DNA from: Rhodospirillaceae bacterium
GTDB lineage: Bacteria > Pseudomonadota > Alphaproteobacteria > Reyranellales > Reyranellaceae
NCBI GenBank assembly: GCA_009772935.1
Contig: WOUR01000012.1
Coordinates: forward strand, 48,229-112,228
Direction of reading: 5' to 3'
Length of the DNA stretch: 64,000 nucleotides
The position numbers were made by a program, and so were the translations under genes. Below the pieces are notes generated by a model, which was not told the origin of the DNA, ran no database searches, and was given only the letters and a program-made list of their open reading frames with translations. Below, piece after piece: positions 37,477 to 46,111 of the stretch; position 1 is the first letter of the stretch, and every line of letters starts with the position of its first letter.

Positions 37477-37487
37477 AAGCCGACGGC

Positions 37488-37745
37488 ATGACTGCACCGA
37501 TGCCAGATCGCCTGTCCGACCTGCAGCAGGCGATGCGCGTGATCGCCGATGCCGTCGAAGGCCTGCCCGCGGAGTGCCGCGATCTCGCCGGCAACGCGCT
37601 GCTCAACGTTGCCGCCGAGGCGGTGGCGCAAGATGTCGGCTGCACCGAAGCCGGGCGCATCTTCGCCCGGCTGGGCGATCTCCTCCTGCGTGGCCTGCAG
37701 CCGCCGGCCAGAGATGCGATCTCGCTCACCGGCTTCGATGCGTGA
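37488..37745 (+). CDS. Small helical protein, unknown function
   Basis: 85 residues, mostly helical (LSDLQQAMRVIADAVEGLPA, AGNALLNVAAEAVAQDVG) with two cysteines. It begins 11 bases after the preceding stop; a TTG overlapping that stop (37473) is an alternative start. It is probably co-transcribed with the Cys-cluster gene and therefore potentially iron-regulated. I do not recognise it. Confidence 0.6.
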   Translation: MTAPMPDRLSDLQQAMRVIADAVEGLPAECRDLAGNALLNVAAEAVAQDVGCTEAGRIFARLGDLLLRGLQPPARDAISLTGFDA

Positions 37746-38065
37746 CGGTCGATTTCGCGATCGGGAATTCGTTTTCCGCCGACCCACCCGCCTCATCCCG
37801 GGGGGCTGACCGGAAATGAATTGAATCGCTTCAGGCGCTTACCTTATCCTTCGAGGCGCTCACTGCGGTCTCTCCTCGGGGCGAGGCCGGCGTCGGGGCC
37901 TTCGCCTCGATCGAATGGCCGGATCCTGGCAATTAAACGAAACAAACGTAATAAACGAATCAGTCGAAGCGAGTGTCGCACCCCCTCCCCCCGCGGTGAG
38001 GTATCCTGGTACCGCGTAGGGGTGTACCTGCCGGCACCTTGCAAAAAACCTGTCCCAGCAGCCTG
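37746..38065. other. Gene-free stretch between the heme-linked small genes and kup
   Basis: This 320-base interval separates two convergent units. It holds a decayed copy of the local palindrome (about 37847-37889, TTATCCTTCGAGGCGCTCAC ... CTCCTCGGGGCGAGG) and an AT-rich patch at 37931-37965. A T-run on the kup side (complement of GCAAAAAACC near 38041) could help terminate kup, but I see no convincing stem. Confidence 0.5.
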
Positions 38066-39964
38066 CTAGATCTCTATTCGGCTGCCCAGTTCAACGACGC
38101 GATTGGTCGGCAGGCCGAAGAAGTCGCCGGCGCTGGCCGAGAAACGCGACAAGGCGAGGAAGAGCTTCTCCTGCCACCGCGGCAGCAGGGGCTTGCTGGC
38201 GTCCACATAGGTGTTGCGGCCAACGAAGTAGGACGTGCGCATCGGGTCGAACGGTATGCCCTTGTCCTCGAGCAGGGCGAGGGCGCTCGGCACGTCGGGC
38301 TGCTCCATGAAACCGTAGTGCAGCACGACGCGATGCACGCCCTTGCCGAGATGGGTGACCTGACAGCGGCCTTCGGACGATACGAAGGGGATGTCGGGGA
38401 CCTCGATGCTCAGCAGCACGACGTGCTCGTGCAGCACCTCGTTGTGCTTCAGATTGTGCATCAGCGAACGCGGTGCGTTGGTGGACGTGGCGGTCAGGTA
38501 GACGGCGGTGCCCTGCGGCCGGTGCACGCGGGCCGGGTTGATGCTCTCGAGCAGGGTTTCCAGCGGCAACGCCTCTGCCTGCTCGTGCCTGGCGACGGCC
38601 GCGCGGCCGGTCAGCCAGGTCCACATGCAGACGAAGATCAGCGCGGCGATCGCCAGCGGCACCCAGCCGCCATCGAGGAACTTCAGCATGTTGGACGAGA
38701 GCAGCGCCAGGTCGAGCGTCATGAAGCCGCCGAAGACGAGGAGGCTGAGCGGCCACCCCCAGTTCCATTTGCGTATCGCGATGACGCAGACGAGCATGCT
38801 CGTGATCAGCATCGTGCCGGTGACGGCGATGCCGTAGGCCGAGGCGAGGTTGGTCGACGACTTGAACGCCATGATCAGGATTACGACGCCCAGCATCTGC
38901 AGCCAGTTGACCACCGGGAGGTAGACCTGCCCGAATTCGCTGGCGGAGGTGTGCTGGATGTGGACGCGCGGGCTGAGGCCCAGCAGGGCCGCCTGCTTGG
39001 CCATCGAGAAGGCACCGGAGATGGTGGCCTGCGAGGCGATCACCGTGGCGGCCGTGGCCAGGACGACCAGCGGATAGAGCGCCCAATCCGGTCCGAGATT
39101 GAAGAACGGGTTGGCCAGGGCGGTCGGATCCTCGAGGATCAATGCACCCTGCCCATAATAGTTGAGGAGCAGGGCGGGCAGCACGAGGCCGAGCCAGGCC
39201 ATGCGGATGGGCTTGGCGCCGAAATGGCCCATGTCTGCATAGAGCGCCTCGGCGCCGGTGATGGCGAGCGTGATCGCTCCCAGCGCGATGAAGGCCACGA
39301 TCTTCTCGCGCATGGCGAAGCCCACGGCATGATGCGGCGAGAGGGCCGCCAGCACTTCCGGGCGTTGCACGATCTGGTGCGCGCCGAGCACGGCCAGCAC
39401 GACGAACCAGATGAGCGTGATCGGGCCGAACCACTTGCCGATGCCGCTGGTGCCGAAATGCTGGACCGAGAACAGCGCGACGATGACTCCGATTGCGATC
39501 GGTATCACCATCGGCTGGAACGCGGGGGTGGCGACGGTCAGTCCCTCGACGGCGCTCAGCACGGAGATGGCGGGCGTCAGCAGGCAGTCGCCGTAGAACA
39601 GCGCGGCCCCGGCAATGCCCAGCATGAGATAGAGGCGTCGCCGCCAGGGTGACGGAATGTTGTTCTGGCTGGAGACCAGCGCCATGAGTGCCAGCACGCC
39701 GCCTTCGCCCTTGTTGTCGGCGCGCATGACCACGGCGACGTACTTCAGGGTGACGACGACGATCAAGGCCCAGGTGATCAGCGACAACATGCCCAGCACG
39801 TTGTCGTGCGTGGGCTGGATGCCGGTGTACTCGCTGAAGCACTCCTTGACCGTGTAGAGCGGGCTGGTGCCGATGTCGCCGAAGACGACTCCGAGAGCGG
39901 CCAGGGTCAGCGCCGCCCGGCGCCGCCGGCCGGCGGGTTCAACTACTGTGCCGCTGGCGGCCAT
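38066..39964 (-). CDS. kup: KUP-family potassium uptake protein
   Basis: 632 residues from the ATG at 39964, 11 bases after AAGGGGAGAG; an in-frame TTG at 39991 is less likely. The N-terminus has VVFGDIGTSPLYTVKECF, the signature of KUP/HAK transporters, and about twelve membrane helices follow, then a cytoplasmic C-terminal domain. KUP is a K+/H+ symporter working at moderate K+. With kdp in the same window the cell has both low- and high-affinity uptake here. It is divergent from the CMD-like gene. Confidence 0.95.
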   Translation of the reverse strand: MAASGTVVEPAGRRRRAALTLAALGVVFGDIGTSPLYTVKECFSEYTGIQPTHDNVLGMLSLITWALIVVVTLKYVAVVMRADNKGEGGVLALMALVSSQNNIPSPWRRRLYLMLGIAGAALFYGDCLLTPAISVLSAVEGLTVATPAFQPMVIPIAIGVIVALFSVQHFGTSGIGKWFGPITLIWFVVLAVLGAHQIVQRPEVLAALSPHHAVGFAMREKIVAFIALGAITLAITGAEALYADMGHFGAKPIRMAWLGLVLPALLLNYYGQGALILEDPTALANPFFNLGPDWALYPLVVLATAATVIASQATISGAFSMAKQAALLGLSPRVHIQHTSASEFGQVYLPVVNWLQMLGVVILIMAFKSSTNLASAYGIAVTGTMLITSMLVCVIAIRKWNWGWPLSLLVFGGFMTLDLALLSSNMLKFLDGGWVPLAIAALIFVCMWTWLTGRAAVARHEQAEALPLETLLESINPARVHRPQGTAVYLTATSTNAPRSLMHNLKHNEVLHEHVVLLSIEVPDIPFVSSEGRCQVTHLGKGVHRVVLHYGFMEQPDVPSALALLEDKGIPFDPMRTSYFVGRNTYVDASKPLLPRWQEKLFLALSRFSASAGDFFGLPTNRVVELGSRIEI

Positions 39965-40052
39965 CGTTCGGTCAACTCTCCCCTTGGACAATTGATCCTA
40001 GCCGCGAATTCCGGGACGCTGCAGTCCAGAAATCGTAACAAAGGAGGAATCG

Positions 40053-40445
40053 ATGGCCGAGAGTGAGAACTACAGGAAGGGCAGCCAGATGCGCGCCAAC
40101 CTGATGGGGGAGAAGTTTGCCGCCGACATGAACAAGTCGGTCTACGACGACCCCATGATGCAGAAGTTCGGCGACTACGCCCGCGAGGCGGTCTTCGGCA
40201 TGCTGTGGTCGCGTCCCGGCCTGGACCTCAAGACCAAGACGCTGATCTGCGTCATTTCCGACACCGCCCAGGCACGCTGGCCGGAACTCGCCATCCATCT
40301 CCGCATGGCCCGCCGCCAGGGCTGGACGGAGGATGAATTGTCCGAGGCGCTGATGCATCTTTGCGGCTATATCGGCCTGCCGTCGGTGCGCGAGGCCATG
40401 CTCACCGCCAAGGAAGTGTTCGAGGAACTGCGCAAGGAAGATTGA
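40053..40445 (+). CDS. Carboxymuconolactone decarboxylase-family protein
   Basis: 130 residues with a near-perfect Shine-Dalgarno (AAAGGAGGAATCG). The pattern LDLKTKTLICVISDTAQARW, then ELAIHLRMARRQGWTEDELS and MHLCGYIGLPSVREAM, is the CMD/AhpD-like helical fold. It lacks the Cys-x2-Cys pair of AhpD peroxidases, so a decarboxylase-like or unknown activity is more likely. It stands alone between kup and the repeat before purC. Confidence 0.88.
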   Translation: MAESENYRKGSQMRANLMGEKFAADMNKSVYDDPMMQKFGDYAREAVFGMLWSRPGLDLKTKTLICVISDTAQARWPELAIHLRMARRQGWTEDELSEALMHLCGYIGLPSVREAMLTAKEVFEELRKED

Positions 40446-40456
40446 ACGGAGGAACG

Positions 40457-40558
40457 TCACCCTGAGGAGTGGCCGCAGGCTGCGTCTCGAAGGGTGGGCA
40501 TCCGCACTGTGGCCCGTTCTTCGAGACGGCCGCGGCGCGGCCTCCTCAGGACGAGGGA
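40457..40558. repeat. Oppositely oriented palindromic repeat pair before purC
   Basis: The left unit (about 40457-40499) reads CACCCTGAGGAGTGGC ... GCGTCTCGAAGGGTGGGCA and the right unit (about 40512-40558) CCCGTTCTTCGAGACGGCC ... CCTCCTCAGGACGAGGG in reverse orientation. The right unit ends one base before the purC start, so its terminal ACGAGGG serves as ribosome-binding sequence. Confidence 0.85.
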
Positions 40559-40559
40559 T

Positions 40560-41480
40560 ATGACGATGCTGATGACGGTGAGCGACCTGCCGCTGGAGCG
40601 GATCGCGCGTGGCAAGGTGCGCGATGTCTATGCGGTGGATGCGGAACGGCTGCTGCTGGTCGCGACCGACCGGGTGAGCGCGTACGACGTGGTGATGGCC
40701 GAGCCCATCCCGCAGAAGGGCGCGGTGCTGACCCAGGTCAGCGCCTGGTGGTTCCGCCAACTGGGCGACATCGTCGACCATCACATGATCTCGGCCGACG
40801 CCGACGAGATCGTCGGCGCGGTGCCCGCCCTGAAGGCCCACCGCGCCGAGATCGCCGGCCGCGCCATGCTCTGCCGGCGCGGCACGGTGTTCCCGATCGA
40901 ATGCGTGGTCCGCGGCTACATCACCGGCTCGGCCTGGCGCGAATATGCCAAGGCCGGGACCCTGGCCGGCGAGACCCTGCCCCAGGGCCTGAAGGAGAGC
41001 GGCCGTCTCGATCCGCCGATCTTCAGCCCGGCGACCAAGGCCGAGAGCGGCCACGACGAGAACATCACCATCGCCCAGATGCGGAAGGTGCTGGGCGCCG
41101 AGGTCACCGCCGAGCTCGAACGGCTGACCCGGCTTGTCTACACCCGCGGCCGCGACGTCGCCCTGAAGCAGGGCATCATCATCGCCGACACCAAGTTCGA
41201 GTTCGGCCGCACCGTCGATGGCAGGATCCTGCTGATCGACGAAGTGATGACACCTGATTCCTCGCGCTTCTGGCCGCTCGACGGCTACGCGGAGGGGCGG
41301 CCGCAGCCCAGCTTCGACAAGCAGCCGCTGCGCGACTGGCTCGATGTCGAGCGCCATGCCGGCCGCTGGAACGGAGAGGCGCCGGCACCCCGACTGCCGG
41401 CGGAGGTCGTCGAGGCGACCAGCAAGCGGTACCTGGAGGCCTATCGGCGCCTGACCGGCGCCGACCTCGCGGTGTCTTAA
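40560..41480 (+). CDS. purC: SAICAR synthetase, long form
   Basis: 306 residues from the ATG at 40560 (other in-frame ATGs at 40566 and 40572). It joins CAIR and aspartate with ATP in purine synthesis. Signatures are [51 protein letters not shown] and [20 protein letters not shown]. At about 306 residues it belongs to the longer ADE1-like class, not the 237-residue E. coli type. A repeat supplies the upstream sequence. Confidence 0.95.
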   Translation: MTMLMTVSDLPLERIARGKVRDVYAVDAERLLLVATDRVSAYDVVMAEPIPQKGAVLTQVSAWWFRQLGDIVDHHMISADADEIVGAVPALKAHRAEIAGRAMLCRRGTVFPIECVVRGYITGSAWREYAKAGTLAGETLPQGLKESGRLDPPIFSPATKAESGHDENITIAQMRKVLGAEVTAELERLTRLVYTRGRDVALKQGIIIADTKFEFGRTVDGRILLIDEVMTPDSSRFWPLDGYAEGRPQPSFDKQPLRDWLDVERHAGRWNGEAPAPRLPAEVVEATSKRYLEAYRRLTGADLAVS

Positions 41481-41489
41481 GAAGGTCGT

Positions 41490-41516
41490 TTCCGCCCCCG
41501 AATGACGGGGGCGGAA
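41490..41516. terminator. Strong hairpin between convergent purC and terC genes
   Basis: TTCCGCCCCCG-AATGA-CGGGGGCGGAA is a perfect 11-base stem with a five-base loop, ten bases after the purC stop and 19 bases beyond the terC-type gene's stop. No long T-run follows on either strand, so it may be a bidirectional but imperfect terminator. Confidence 0.6.
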
Positions 41517-41534
41517 GGCATTGTCGCTGGAGCC

Positions 41535-42446
41535 TTACTGCGCGCTACGCGCCACGCGCGCGCTGCGCAGGACAAGGCGCTCGCGCACCCACAGGAGGAG
41601 CGCGGCGAACGGCAGCCAGCCGATCCAGCGCACGCCTTCCATCAGGTACTCGCCCTGGGTGGTGGCCATCAGATAGTCGGCCTGGACCTTCCAGACGCTG
41701 GCGGCGACTTCGAAGCCCAGCATCCAGATCAGGATGGCCGGCAGAAGCAGGGTCAGCGGCTTCATCTGGTCGCTGAGGCGCTCATTGTACCAGGGCGCCA
41801 GCGCGATCGAGAAGGCCAGCACGGCCAGGATCAGCTTGGCGGCCGGATGGGCCTCGAACCACGACACCAGCATCGGCTCGCGGGTGATCATGCCGTAGGC
41901 GGTCCAGCACAGCACCGCGCCGCCCACCAGGATCACCGACGGGTAGCGGTCGACCAGCTTGATGACGAGCTGGCTGCCCCAGACGATGATCGGCACGCTG
42001 ATGGCGAGACCGATCAGGATCAGCAGGATCGAGCCGTGCGAGGCGCCGCCGATGGCCAGCACGTTGTCGATGCCCATCACCGCGTCGGCGATGATGATCG
42101 TGCGCACCGCCGCGGCGAAGCTGGCCGCCGGCGCCTTCACGAGGTGGCTCTCCTCGGCATTCTCCTGGGGCGTCAACAGCTTGCGTGCGATCCAGACCAG
42201 CGCGAGGCCGCCAGCCAGCATGAAGCCCGGCACCGCCAGGATGTAGACGACGAGGATGGCCATCAGGGCGCGGATGGCGATGGCGCCGAAGGTGCCCCAG
42301 AAGATGACCTTGTTCTGGCTTTCCTTGGGAAGATTGCGTGCGACCAGGCCGATGATGAGGGCGTTGTCGCCCGCCAGAACGAGGTCGATCAGGATGATGG
42401 CCAGCAGCGCGGAAAAGAATGCGCCCGAAAAAAGTTCGAGTTCCAT
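41535..42446 (-). CDS. TerC-family integral membrane protein
   Basis: 303 residues from the ATG at 42446 with TTGGAGACTTTC upstream. About eight membrane helices; the acidic motifs DLVLAGDNALIIGL and ADAVMGIDNVLAIGG are the metal-binding hallmarks of TerC. Members of the family export Mn2+ or support metal loading of exported proteins. I looked for a yybP-ykoY manganese riboswitch upstream and saw none. It is preceded by a small membrane gene in the same direction. Confidence 0.9.
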   Translation of the reverse strand: MELELFSGAFFSALLAIILIDLVLAGDNALIIGLVARNLPKESQNKVIFWGTFGAIAIRALMAILVVYILAVPGFMLAGGLALVWIARKLLTPQENAEESHLVKAPAASFAAAVRTIIIADAVMGIDNVLAIGGASHGSILLILIGLAISVPIIVWGSQLVIKLVDRYPSVILVGGAVLCWTAYGMITREPMLVSWFEAHPAAKLILAVLAFSIALAPWYNERLSDQMKPLTLLLPAILIWMLGFEVAASVWKVQADYLMATTQGEYLMEGVRWIGWLPFAALLLWVRERLVLRSARVARSAQ

Positions 42447-42528
42447 GAAAGTCTCCAACAACAAGTGAATGAGTGCCCACGCCGCGCGCTTCCGGTGGAA
42501 GGGCGGTCGCAGGATGTTCAACCAGTCG

Positions 42529-42876
42529 TCAGAGCTTTATCGGCACCTTCTCGACGGCGCCGGAATCGGCGGAGTCGAGCGGCCGGAAGAAGGCGCCGGC
42601 CACGATACGCAGGACCATGATGCCCGCAGCGATCACGGCGCCGGCCAGCAGCAGCTCGAGCAGGTGCCAGTGCCGCATTCCAAGGATGGAGAACTCGCCC
42701 CCGAGGTCGAAGAAGGCGAACTCCAGTCCCGCCTCGCCCAGCCATGTCGGATCGACCGCATCGCCGAACGCCGACAGGATCATGCAGATCACGATCGACG
42801 CAACGAACAGCTCACCGCTCGGAGACACGGTCCGGACGGCGTTGGCGGCGCGGTGCGATCGATGGATCAGGCGCAT
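42529..42876 (-). CDS. Small two-span membrane protein, unknown function
   Basis: 115 residues with two hydrophobic segments: LFVASIVICMILSAFGDAV and LLELLLAGAVIAAGIMVLRI. The central loop DLGGEFSILGMRHWHLLELL and the C-terminal half resemble membrane proteins found with transporters, but no family is recognised. It lies 82 bases before the terC-type gene and 77 after the copper ATPase, all on the minus strand. The ribosome site is weak. Confidence 0.55.
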   Translation of the reverse strand: MRLIHRSHRAANAVRTVSPSGELFVASIVICMILSAFGDAVDPTWLGEAGLEFAFFDLGGEFSILGMRHWHLLELLLAGAVIAAGIMVLRIVAGAFFRPLDSADSGAVEKVPIKL

Positions 42877-42953
42877 GGTCGTGCCAATTTCCGGCCGGGG
42901 CGCCCGCGGATCAAGCGCAAAGCGACACCACCGTCCCGAAATGTCGCAGACGT

Positions 42954-45302
42954 TCAGATCTCGAGGCGTCGCAGTCGGAGTGCATTTCCGATGACGCTGA
43001 CCGAACTCAGGGCCATGGCAGCGGCGGCGAAGATGGGGCTGAGGGTTATTCCGAGCAGCGGATAGAGAACGCCTGCCGCCACCGGCACCCCGGCCGCATT
43101 GTAGACGAAGGCGAAGAACAGGTTCTGCCGGATGTTCGCCATCGTCGCCTGCGAGAGGTGGCGGGCGCGGGCGATGCCCAGCAGGTCGCCCTTCACCAGG
43201 GTGATGCCGGCGCTCTCGATGGCGATGTCGGTGCCGGTGCCCATGGCGATGCCGACATCGGCGGCGGCCAGGGCCGGCGCGTCGTTGATGCCGTCTCCCG
43301 CCATGGCGACCACGCGTCCCTCCGCCTTGAGGCGCTGGACGATCCGCGCCTTGTCCTCCGGCAGGACCTCGGCTTCGACCGCGTCGATGCCCAGCCGGCC
43401 CGCGACCGCTGTAGCGCTGCGCCGGTTGTCACCGGTCAACATGACGATGTGCAGGCCTGCCTCGCGAAGACGCTTGAGCGCTTCCGGCGTCGTTTCCTTC
43501 ACGGGGTCGCTCACCGAGAGTAGCCCCTCTGCGAGGCCGTCGACCGCCAGCAACACGACCGTGGCGCCGTCCAGGCGCAGTGCGTCGGCCTTCGCATCGG
43601 CCGTGGCGACATCGACACCGGCTTCGCGCAGGAAGGCAGCGTTGCCCAGCAGCAGGCGCCTGCCACCGACCGTGCCGGACACGCCCTTGCCGGCGGGGGA
43701 GGCAAAGCCCTCGACAGAAACGGTCGAGATGCCGCGTGCCTGCGCGCCGGCCTGGATCGCCGCCCCGATGGGATGTTCGCTGCCGCGCTCGAGGCTGGCG
43801 GCCAGCCGCAGGATCTCGTCCTCCGGCAGACCGCCGAGCGCCTCCACCGCCGACAGGGTCGGCTTGCCGAGCGTCAGGGTGCCCGTCTTGTCGACCACGA
43901 GTGTGTCGACCTTCTCCAGCCGCTCCAGCGCCTCGGCGTTGCGGATCAGGATTCCGGCGGCGGCGCCACGGCCGACGCCCACCATGATCGACATGGGCGT
44001 GGCGAGCCCGAGCGCGCAGGGGCAGGCGATGATCAGCACGGAGACCGCCGCCACCAGGGCGTAGGAAAAGGCGGGCGAGGGGCCCCAGATCGACCAGGCG
44101 GCGAAGGCGATCACCGACACGGCGATCACCGCCGGCACGAACCAGCCCGCGACGATGTCGGCGAGACGCTGGATCGGCGCGCGGCTGCGCTGCGCTTCGG
44201 CCACCATCCTGACGATCCGCGACAGCATCGTGTCGCTTCCGACCAGCTCGGCCTTCATGACGAAGGTGCCGCTGGTGTTCACCGTGCCGCCGATCACCCG
44301 GGCGCCGACCGACTTCGAAACAGGCATGGGTTCGCCGGTGATGCTCGATTCGTCGACCGATCCCGCGCCCTCGATCACGGCACCATCGACCGGCACCTTC
44401 TCGCCGGGCCGCACGCGCAGCCGATCGCCCACGGTGATCTGGTCGATCGCCACTTCGGCATCGTTGCCGGCCGCGTCGACGCGTAGCGCCGTGCGCGGCG
44501 CCAGTCCCAGCAGGGCCTTGATGGCGCCACCGGTCGCGTCGCGCGCGCGCAGCTCGAGGACCTGCCCGACCAGCACCAGCACCACGATCACCGCGGCCGG
44601 TTCGAAATAGACGGGCACTGAGCCGTCCGCACCGCGCAGGCCGGCGGGGAACAGGCCGGGCGCCATGGTCGCCATGACGCTGTAGGCCCAGGCGACGCCG
44701 GTGCCGAGTGCAATCAGCGTGAACATGTTGAGGTGTCCGGTCCGCACCGATTGCCAGCCGCGCACGAAGAAGGGCCAGCCCGCCCACAGGACGACCGGTG
44801 TCGCCAGCGCCAGCATCAGCCACGGCATGAGACCGTGTGGCAGGACCCGGTGGAGGTCGAGCAGGTGCCCGCCCATGTCGAGGATCACCAGGGGGACGGC
44901 GAGCGCGCCGCCGATCCACAGGCGCCGCGTCATGTCGAGAAGCTCTTCGTTCGGCCCATCTTCGAGCGTGATCTCGGCCGGCTCCAGCGCCATGCCGCAG
45001 ATCGGGCAGCCGCCCGGGCCGACCTGCCGGATCTCGGGATGCATGGGGCAGGTGAAGATGGTGCCGGGCGCGACCGGTGCTGTGGGCGGTGCTTCCGCGG
45101 GCTTCAGATAACGGACCGGATCGGCCGTGAACTTCTGCAGGCACTTGGGATTGCAGAAATAGTAGGTCTGCCCCTCATGCACGGTCGTGTTCTTGGCGCC
45201 GTCGATCTTCACTTTCATCCCGCAGACGGGATCGATGGCGATGGCGGGGTCCACGGCCGGCGTGTGGGAGGCATGGCAGCAGCTATGGGTCATGCTTGCC
45301 AT
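42954..45302 (-). CDS. copA: Copper-exporting P-type ATPase
   Basis: 782 residues from the ATG at 45302. The N-terminus carries a YHS domain ([25 protein letters not shown]) and a heavy-metal-binding domain ([20 protein letters not shown]) instead of a ferredoxin-like HMA domain. Then come the P1B ATPase core: the CPC metal site [15 protein letters not shown], phosphorylation site [23 protein letters not shown] and [23 protein letters not shown] and the context point to Cu(I) efflux. It is divergent from a CsoR-type gene across a short dyad. Confidence 0.94.
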   Translation of the reverse strand: MASMTHSCCHASHTPAVDPAIAIDPVCGMKVKIDGAKNTTVHEGQTYYFCNPKCLQKFTADPVRYLKPAEAPPTAPVAPGTIFTCPMHPEIRQVGPGGCPICGMALEPAEITLEDGPNEELLDMTRRLWIGGALAVPLVILDMGGHLLDLHRVLPHGLMPWLMLALATPVVLWAGWPFFVRGWQSVRTGHLNMFTLIALGTGVAWAYSVMATMAPGLFPAGLRGADGSVPVYFEPAAVIVVLVLVGQVLELRARDATGGAIKALLGLAPRTALRVDAAGNDAEVAIDQITVGDRLRVRPGEKVPVDGAVIEGAGSVDESSITGEPMPVSKSVGARVIGGTVNTSGTFVMKAELVGSDTMLSRIVRMVAEAQRSRAPIQRLADIVAGWFVPAVIAVSVIAFAAWSIWGPSPAFSYALVAAVSVLIIACPCALGLATPMSIMVGVGRGAAAGILIRNAEALERLEKVDTLVVDKTGTLTLGKPTLSAVEALGGLPEDEILRLAASLERGSEHPIGAAIQAGAQARGISTVSVEGFASPAGKGVSGTVGGRRLLLGNAAFLREAGVDVATADAKADALRLDGATVVLLAVDGLAEGLLSVSDPVKETTPEALKRLREAGLHIVMLTGDNRRSATAVAGRLGIDAVEAEVLPEDKARIVQRLKAEGRVVAMAGDGINDAPALAAADVGIAMGTGTDIAIESAGITLVKGDLLGIARARHLSQATMANIRQNLFFAFVYNAAGVPVAAGVLYPLLGITLSPIFAAAAMALSSVSVIGNALRLRRLEI

Positions 45303-45304
45303 GT

Positions 45305-45321
45305 ATACCCTACCGGGGTAT
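45305..45321. promoter_or_regulatory. Probable CsoR operator between copA and csoR
   Basis: ATACCC-TACCG-GGGTAT is a perfect six-base inverted repeat with G/C-rich arms, typical of CsoR sites. It occupies almost the whole 28-base gap between the divergent start codons, so bound repressor would block both genes. Copper release of repression is inferred. Confidence 0.75.
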
Positions 45322-45330
45322 GGTTCAAGC

Positions 45331-45606
45331 ATGAACGAAAAGCTCAAGAAGTCGCAACTCGCGCGCCTCAGTCGCATCGAGGGCCAGGTGCGCGGCGTCG
45401 CCCGCATGATCGAGGAAGACCGCTACTGCATCGACGTGCTCACCCAGATCCGCGCCGTTTGCGCCGCGCTCGACAAGGTCGAGCAGGAGACCCTGAATGA
45501 CCATCTGCAACACTGTGTCGCCCACGCCTTCCACGCCGGCTCCGAAAAGGACCGCCAGATCAAGATCGACGAGCTCCTGGAGGTTCTGGACAGTCGTCGC
45601 CGCTAG
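45331..45606 (+). CDS. csoR: CsoR-type copper-sensing repressor
   Basis: 91 residues, an all-helical DUF156 protein: [40 protein letters not shown] and [13 protein letters not shown]. The Cys of YCIDV and the His-x3-Cys of DHLQHC match the Cu(I) ligands of CsoR (Cys36, His61, Cys65 in the Mycobacterium numbering), as opposed to formaldehyde or nickel sensors. It sits next to copA, and its last 110 bases overlap the next gene in another frame. Confidence 0.9.
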   Translation: MNEKLKKSQLARLSRIEGQVRGVARMIEEDRYCIDVLTQIRAVCAALDKVEQETLNDHLQHCVAHAFHAGSEKDRQIKIDELLEVLDSRRR

Positions 45607-46033
45607 CCTCGTCGGCGCCGCCGCGGCGCAGGCGCACGGCGGCGCCGAGGAAACGGCCTACGGCACGCCCGGCGACGGGGCGGGGCCGCTGCGCATCGTG
45701 CAGGTCGTGATGCGAGAGGAGGGCGGGCGCATGCTCTTTCAGCCGGATAAGCTCACCGTGCGAACCGGCGAGCAGGTGCGCTTCCTGTTACGCAACAACG
45801 GAAAGATCGAGCACGAATTCGTCGTGGCGACGCTCGAGGACAATCTCCGTCACATGAAGGCGATGGAGGCCAATCCCGACATGCGCCACGAGGAGCCGAA
45901 CGCGCGGCGCCTCCAGCCGAACCAGACGGGCGAAATCCTGTGGCGCTTTACCAAAGGCGGCACGTTCGACTTTTCCTGCCTGATTCCCGGCCATCGTGAG
46001 GCTGGCATGTTCGGTACGATCCTCGTCGAGTAG
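45497..46033 (+). CDS. Secreted cupredoxin, overlapping csoR
   Basis: 178 residues if started at the ATG at 45497, which has GGAGACC upstream inside csoR; a GTG at 45515 is the only other early option. A basic n-region leads to a hydrophobic core and AAAAQAHGG cleavage site. The mature domain has the type I copper ligands: His in KIEHEFVVA, and Cys, His and Met in FSCLIPGHREAGMFG. It is probably a periplasmic copper-binding partner of the CsoR/CopA system. The long overlap with csoR is unusual. Confidence 0.85.
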   Translation: MTICNTVSPTPSTPAPKRTARSRSTSSWRFWTVVAASLVGAAAAQAHGGAEETAYGTPGDGAGPLRIVQVVMREEGGRMLFQPDKLTVRTGEQVRFLLRNNGKIEHEFVVATLEDNLRHMKAMEANPDMRHEEPNARRLQPNQTGEILWRFTKGGTFDFSCLIPGHREAGMFGTILVE

Positions 46034-46111
46034 GTTTCGCGCGTCGATCCGGTGGCATGCAATTTGCTGCGTTAAGGCTCTGGAATTCTGGGGCCGCGTG
46101 GGGGATTGCAT

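Noticed and set aside
37746..38065. A small gene or tRNA in the kup 3' spacer
   Set aside because: No cloverleaf pairing, no ribosome site with a sensible frame, only decayed repeat and AT-rich patches.
3507..40558. Insertion sequences or integrated element as source of the palindromes
   Set aside because: The copies are about 45-50 bases, carry no transposase and have no target duplications that I could see.
42447..42528. A yybP-ykoY manganese riboswitch before the terC-type gene
   Set aside because: The upstream interval is only 82 bases and lacks the conserved GGGGAG-type core and stems.
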